From an uncultured Acidobacteriota bacterium (GTDB taxonomy: Bacteria > Acidobacteriota > UBA6911 > CAINFC01), in NCBI GenBank assembly GCA_903847975.1, contig CAINFC010000018.1:1-64000 (forward strand): DNA of 64,000 nucleotides, written 5' to 3'. Each line of letters starts with the position of its first letter. Position 1 is the first letter of the stretch. The notes beneath the pieces were generated by a model. It worked only from the letters and a program-made list of their open reading frames with translations, ran no database searches and was not told where the DNA came from. Of the stretch, positions 60,591 to 64,000 are shown piece by piece. The position numbers and the translations under genes were made by a program.

Positions 60591-63500
60591 CTATGGGCGC
60601 CGCGAGCGGCTGGACTGCAGAATGCTGCGCAGTTCCTGCAGCGCCTGCTTCTCCCCCTTCGACGGAAAGGTGACCCGATACCACTGCTCGGCGCGCTCCC
60701 GGAAGGTGTCCCAGGCAGGCCTGGAGGTCGCCTGCGCATAGGCCGCCAGTCGGTTCCCGGCTTCTGCCGCCTTGGCTGCTTCTCCCGTCTTCCCGTAGAT
60801 CTGCATCATCAGGAAGTCCTGCACCCGGTAATCCGGATTCTGAGGCTTGCCGGTGCCGAGGCGCACCGGGTATTCCTTGGCTCCCTCCAGGCGCCGCAGC
60901 GCCTCGGGGTGATCCCCTTTCTTCATGGCTTCCATCCCCAGACAGATCTGGCACTGGACAAAAAGTTCATGCACGTCCCTCTGTCCTTCAAAGGGCAGAA
61001 TGGTGGCGTTTTCCAGGACGGAATAGCAGTCCCGGTAGCGGCCGCTGTTCATGTAGGAGCGGGCCAGCAGGATCTTGATCAGGTCCTCGCCGGGAAATCG
61101 CTCGGCCAGCGCCACGGCGAGCGTCAGGGCTTTATCCGTCATGCCGCGCTCTCCGTAATAGCCGGACAGATAGAAGCCCGTGCGCCACTGTCCGGGATCG
61201 GTCCGGTACGCTTTTTCGTAGTCGGCCAGCGCTTTTTCCGGCTGACCCTCTTTTTCCAGCCAGGCCCGGCTCAAATAGGCCGGGGCGAAATCGGGCTGAT
61301 CGGCACACTGCTGCAGCAGCTGCAGGGCTTCCTCCGGACGCCGCAATCCCCAGAAGATCAAGCCGAGATAATACCTGGCCTTCCAGTCTTCCGGCAGCAC
61401 CTGCATGGCCCACTGGAAAACCGGGACCATCTCCTCCCGATAGGGGAACACCAGGTAGGGAGACAGCGCGGCCGCCTTCCGCAGCACCTGGCTGCTTCTT
61501 TCCGGAGACTTCTCCCGAAGCAGCCAGGCCTGCAGATAGCGCACCGTGGCCTGTTCCGGGGCCAGGTCCAGCAGTCGCAGGGCATCGTCTACCCGGGCCA
61601 GGCCGACGTAGTACATGGCGATCTCCAGGTAGGTCTCATGGGGCTGCTCGTTGCGGATCATCGACTGGAATGCCTTTCGCGCCGCCTCGTCGGGCTGCAG
61701 CAGGAATTTTTCGAAGCGGGCCAGATGGTTGAGCGGATCGATCCCGAGCACCTGGTTCAGGGCCTCTTCCGCACCGGCCCGGTTGCCCGCAAGCCGATGA
61801 AGAGTGGCCAGAACCTGCCTGACCCGGATGTTTTGGGTATCGTAGCTCAAAGCGCGCTGCAGAAATTCCTGGGCCCGCGGCAAGTTCTTTTCCATCAGGT
61901 AAATTTCCCCCAGCTGCCCGTAGGCGCCGGAGCGGTATTTCATGGAACGGGCCGCCCAGCCCAGCGTTTCTTTGGCGTCGGTCCACTTGCCCATCCGCCG
62001 CGCGGTAATCCCGTAAATGTAGTTGGCATCCGGGTCGTACATGACATAATCCAGGGCCTTGGCGGCATGCTCCAGCGCCTTGGCATATTCCGCCCGTCGG
62101 AAGTACAGCTCGGCCACCCGGGAAAGAGCCCGCATGTGCAACGGCTCGCGCCGCAGACATTCCTGGTATTTCTGCAGAGCCAGGTCGTAGTTGCGGGCCT
62201 TCTCTTCCCGCTCGGCATTCTGGTAGAGCCCCTCCAGGGTATTTTCCTCATAGTTGCGGAAGTTCAGGGGCCGGCTCAGCAGGTCGGCCTGCGGGTCGTC
62301 GCGGTATGACAGCTTGTCCCCCACTTCCACCTGCAGCCGGCCTTCCGGTACGGTCACCTCGAGCTTTTTTTCGAACACTTCCATGGGCTGCAGCGAGATG
62401 GCCTGGCGAAAAACCTCTCTCCCATCCGAACGGACCACCAGCGTTTCGCGGACCGGCTGCAGGGCGCAGAATCCCAGCTGCAGGGCATTTCCGCTGCGTG
62501 AGGCGTGCAGCGCCCCGGCCGGTGTGGCCTTGACCATGGGTCCGATCTTCTTGTAGGGGAACCAGAGCTCCCGCCACTGGTCGGCCGTGTAGGGGGCAAA
62601 GAACTCGTGGTCGTTCTGGTCCAGGAGCCGGCCGCACTGCGGCTCGAAATAGGGTCCGTCCTGATCGGTGAGCAGCGTTTCCCAGATGGCCCCGGCCCCC
62701 GACAGGGGCCAGCGGAAGAACTTCTGCCCGGGTACATCCTCGTGCAGCGCCCAGTGCCCGAAGCCGAACTGCGAATTGTGCCAGTAGCCTCCGTAGGAGT
62801 CGTTCATGAGCCCGTGAATGAAGAAGCTGCCTTCATCGCTGTCGTCATGCTCCCGGTAAAAAGCCAGGTTGCGCTCCCCCTTCATCGGCCAGGGGCGCTC
62901 CGGCTCCTCATAGTTGTGTCCGATGTAGCGGGTTCCCGGAAAGAGGAATTCCAGGTCCTGGCTGAGCTTGTTGGCCGCATTCATCCATACGTAATAGGAC
63001 TGATTCACCGGCTGCGGGTTGTACCACAGGGATCGCGATTCGATATAGGCCTTGTCGGGGGGAATGACGAACTCGACGCGCCACTCGGTCCGCGAGGGAA
63101 GATCCATAGCCCCCACGAAGCAGCTGACGCTGCCGTCCGGATTCTGCCGGGTCAGGTAATCCACCGGGGTGGCGGTGGCCGGAGTGTGCCCCACGATGCC
63201 GAAGTTCAACTCGATCCCCCCGGAAGTCCACGGCCCCCGCAGGGCGATATGCCGGTACTTGCGGACATGATTGAAGTAGATGAATTCCTTGCCGGTGCTC
63301 TTTTCCACGGCTCCGATCAGCTTGCCCCCTTCGGCGGGCAGGACAAAAACCCGGATATAGGGATTTTCCATCCGGACCACGTTCCAGTCCTGCTCCTTCC
63401 CTTCGTAGCTGAGCTTGTCGTAAAAATAGTACGGGTAGAGGCGCGGGCCCTTGCCCCAGATGCTGGAGCGGGTCATGATCGGCGCCGGATCCGGATCGGA

Positions 63501-63614
63501 AAAAGGATAGGTCTTGAAAACCATTTTTTCCTCCCGGACCACGGCCTGCTGAGCCGGAAGGTTACAAGGCACAAGGAATAAGACGATCAGCGCAAGCAAG
63601 GCGAAACGTTTCAT
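60591..63614 (-). CDS. Secreted DUF5107 and TPR-repeat protein
   Basis: A 1,007-residue protein with a signal peptide (about 1-21) and an AGAGGA ribosome site. Residues about 40-380 match the DUF5107 beta-sandwich found in glycan-use loci (YIRVFVLPAEGGKLIGAVEK, FNHVRKYRHIALRGPWTSGG). Residues about 450-980 are a long tandem of TPR helices (for example YDLALQKYQECLRREPLHMR). Likely a carbohydrate-processing or binding scaffold in the periplasm; no catalytic residue can be assigned. A TTGAAT-17-TACAAT promoter lies about 75 bases upstream. Confidence 0.8.
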   Translation of the reverse strand: MKRFALLALIVLFLVPCNLPAQQAVVREEKMVFKTYPFSDPDPAPIMTRSSIWGKGPRLYPYYFYDKLSYEGKEQDWNVVRMENPYIRVFVLPAEGGKLIGAVEKSTGKEFIYFNHVRKYRHIALRGPWTSGGIELNFGIVGHTPATATPVDYLTRQNPDGSVSCFVGAMDLPSRTEWRVEFVIPPDKAYIESRSLWYNPQPVNQSYYVWMNAANKLSQDLEFLFPGTRYIGHNYEEPERPWPMKGERNLAFYREHDDSDEGSFFIHGLMNDSYGGYWHNSQFGFGHWALHEDVPGQKFFRWPLSGAGAIWETLLTDQDGPYFEPQCGRLLDQNDHEFFAPYTADQWRELWFPYKKIGPMVKATPAGALHASRSGNALQLGFCALQPVRETLVVRSDGREVFRQAISLQPMEVFEKKLEVTVPEGRLQVEVGDKLSYRDDPQADLLSRPLNFRNYEENTLEGLYQNAEREEKARNYDLALQKYQECLRREPLHMRALSRVAELYFRRAEYAKALEHAAKALDYVMYDPDANYIYGITARRMGKWTDAKETLGWAARSMKYRSGAYGQLGEIYLMEKNLPRAQEFLQRALSYDTQNIRVRQVLATLHRLAGNRAGAEEALNQVLGIDPLNHLARFEKFLLQPDEAARKAFQSMIRNEQPHETYLEIAMYYVGLARVDDALRLLDLAPEQATVRYLQAWLLREKSPERSSQVLRKAAALSPYLVFPYREEMVPVFQWAMQVLPEDWKARYYLGLIFWGLRRPEEALQLLQQCADQPDFAPAYLSRAWLEKEGQPEKALADYEKAYRTDPGQWRTGFYLSGYYGERGMTDKALTLAVALAERFPGEDLIKILLARSYMNSGRYRDCYSVLENATILPFEGQRDVHELFVQCQICLGMEAMKKGDHPEALRRLEGAKEYPVRLGTGKPQNPDYRVQDFLMMQIYGKTGEAAKAAEAGNRLAAYAQATSRPAWDTFRERAEQWYRVTFPSKGEKQALQELRSILQSSRSRRP

Positions 63615-63691
63615 AAGTTCCTCTTTAGCGGAAAAACCCTAGTCGCATGTTGATTCCGGACCATGATCGATTCGGCGATCTGCCTCCGGCG

Positions 63692-63720
63692 ATTGTACAG
63701 CGTCTGTCCGATGCATTCAA
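63692..63720 (-). promoter_or_regulatory. Sigma-70-type promoter for the DUF5107-TPR gene
   Basis: On the minus strand TTGAAT (63720-63715), 17 bases, TACAAT (63697-63692), about 75 bases before the start at 63614. Confidence 0.65.
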
Positions 63721-63874
63721 GAAAGACGGCCTGCCCGACCCGTTTACGTTCCGCAGAGGGAAATACACGGTTTCCTCTTTCTTCCCGATTTTCCTGTCTT
63801 CCTGTGATAAAGTTTACGGAAGGAGAGACGGCAGAAAAGGAAAGCAGAAAGGGGAAACCATCCGGCAATCCATC

Positions 63875-63903
63875 TTGACAATCGGACCTAAAACTACTAC
63901 AAT
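63875..63903 (+). promoter_or_regulatory. Consensus-like sigma-70 promoter pointing out of the window
   Basis: TTGACA (63875-63880), 17 bases, TACAAT (63898-63903). It is divergent from the DUF5107 promoter in a 366-base gap with no supported gene before 63981. The first ATGs downstream (63916, 63950, 63973) run into stops within the window. Confidence 0.8.
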
Positions 63904-63980
63904 GTGACACTATATATGTACCCGACCCGAAGATTGCGCTTATCGATTTATGGACTGCCGGCACCCCGGATCATGACCGT

Positions 63981-64000
63981 ATGACCTCCGCCTGGCTGCA
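63981..64000 (+). CDS. Possible start of the next gene (partial)
   Basis: The ATG at 63981 (MTSAWL...) is the only start downstream of the promoter at 63875 whose frame stays open to the window end. Six codons are visible, so no function can be given, and the ribosome site is weak. Confidence 0.25.

Noticed and set aside
63611-63964. 117-codon leftward frame upstream of the DUF5107 gene
   Set aside because: It overlaps two opposed promoters, has no ribosome site and no family likeness.

Overview
The window reads as a high-GC Gram-negative chromosome segment, most likely from an Acidobacteriota bacterium (inference). The grounds are a 1,112-residue TonB-dependent receptor with an N-terminal carboxypeptidase-regulatory domain, an alternative complex III operon, and many Tat- or Sec-exported versions of enzymes that are usually cytosolic. 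No rRNA, tRNA or CRISPR array was seen.

Region 1 (1-9071) is sugar and sugar-acid metabolism: the signal-peptide end of a probable glycosidase, a Tat-exported enolase-superfamily enzyme, a POT-type peptide transporter paired with an M24 peptidase, and a four-gene leftward operon (two RraA-type aldolase-like proteins, a GalD-like dehydratase and a sugar isomerase), all with export signals. Two copies of a six-hairpin repeat (395-622 and 4862-5088) lie in its intergenic gaps.

Region 2 (9125-22442) is a respiratory operon of twelve tightly packed genes behind a near-consensus promoter. It encodes alternative complex III (actB, C, D, F, A and a later actE) and a cbb3-type oxidase (ccoN, a ccoO carrying an extra cytochrome domain, a ccoS-like gene, and a stand-alone CcoP N-terminal helix protein), ending with the copper ATPase ccoI. 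It would carry electrons from quinol to O2.

Region 3 (22443-44755) is accessory. A Y1/HUH REP-type transposase gene (22827-23945) is accompanied by a family of short inverted repeats with arms GGACACCCA and TGGGTGTCC. At least 17 left and 11 right exact arms occur in seven clusters, all between genes except one that has become the 3' end of an efflux adaptor gene. Between the clusters lie a sulfatase with a beta-hydroxyacid dehydrogenase, a sodium:solute symporter with a SUMF1/PA14/sialidase/MORN protein, a GH106 rhamnosidase, an M16 protease, a tripartite RND efflux operon and a NUDIX hydrolase.

Region 4 (44768-64000) has an HD-GYP-type protein; a seven-gene leftward operon led by the TonB receptor (isomerase, Gfo/Idh, UroD-like, CDF-like, PmoA-like, Gfo/Idh); a DegT-type aminotransferase and a cysteine-desulfurase-like gene; a methyltransferase whose 3' end is duplicated inside the largest repeat cluster; and a DUF5107-TPR protein. 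Six promoters with TTGAnn, exactly 17 bases, then TAnAAn (mostly TACAAT) were found.

The least explained signal is the inverted-repeat family. Beyond the palindrome, its hairpin edges are repeatedly followed by tandem copies of their own locus-specific flank, a longer composite unit of about 132 bp can be recognised, and copies flank or remodel neighbouring genes.
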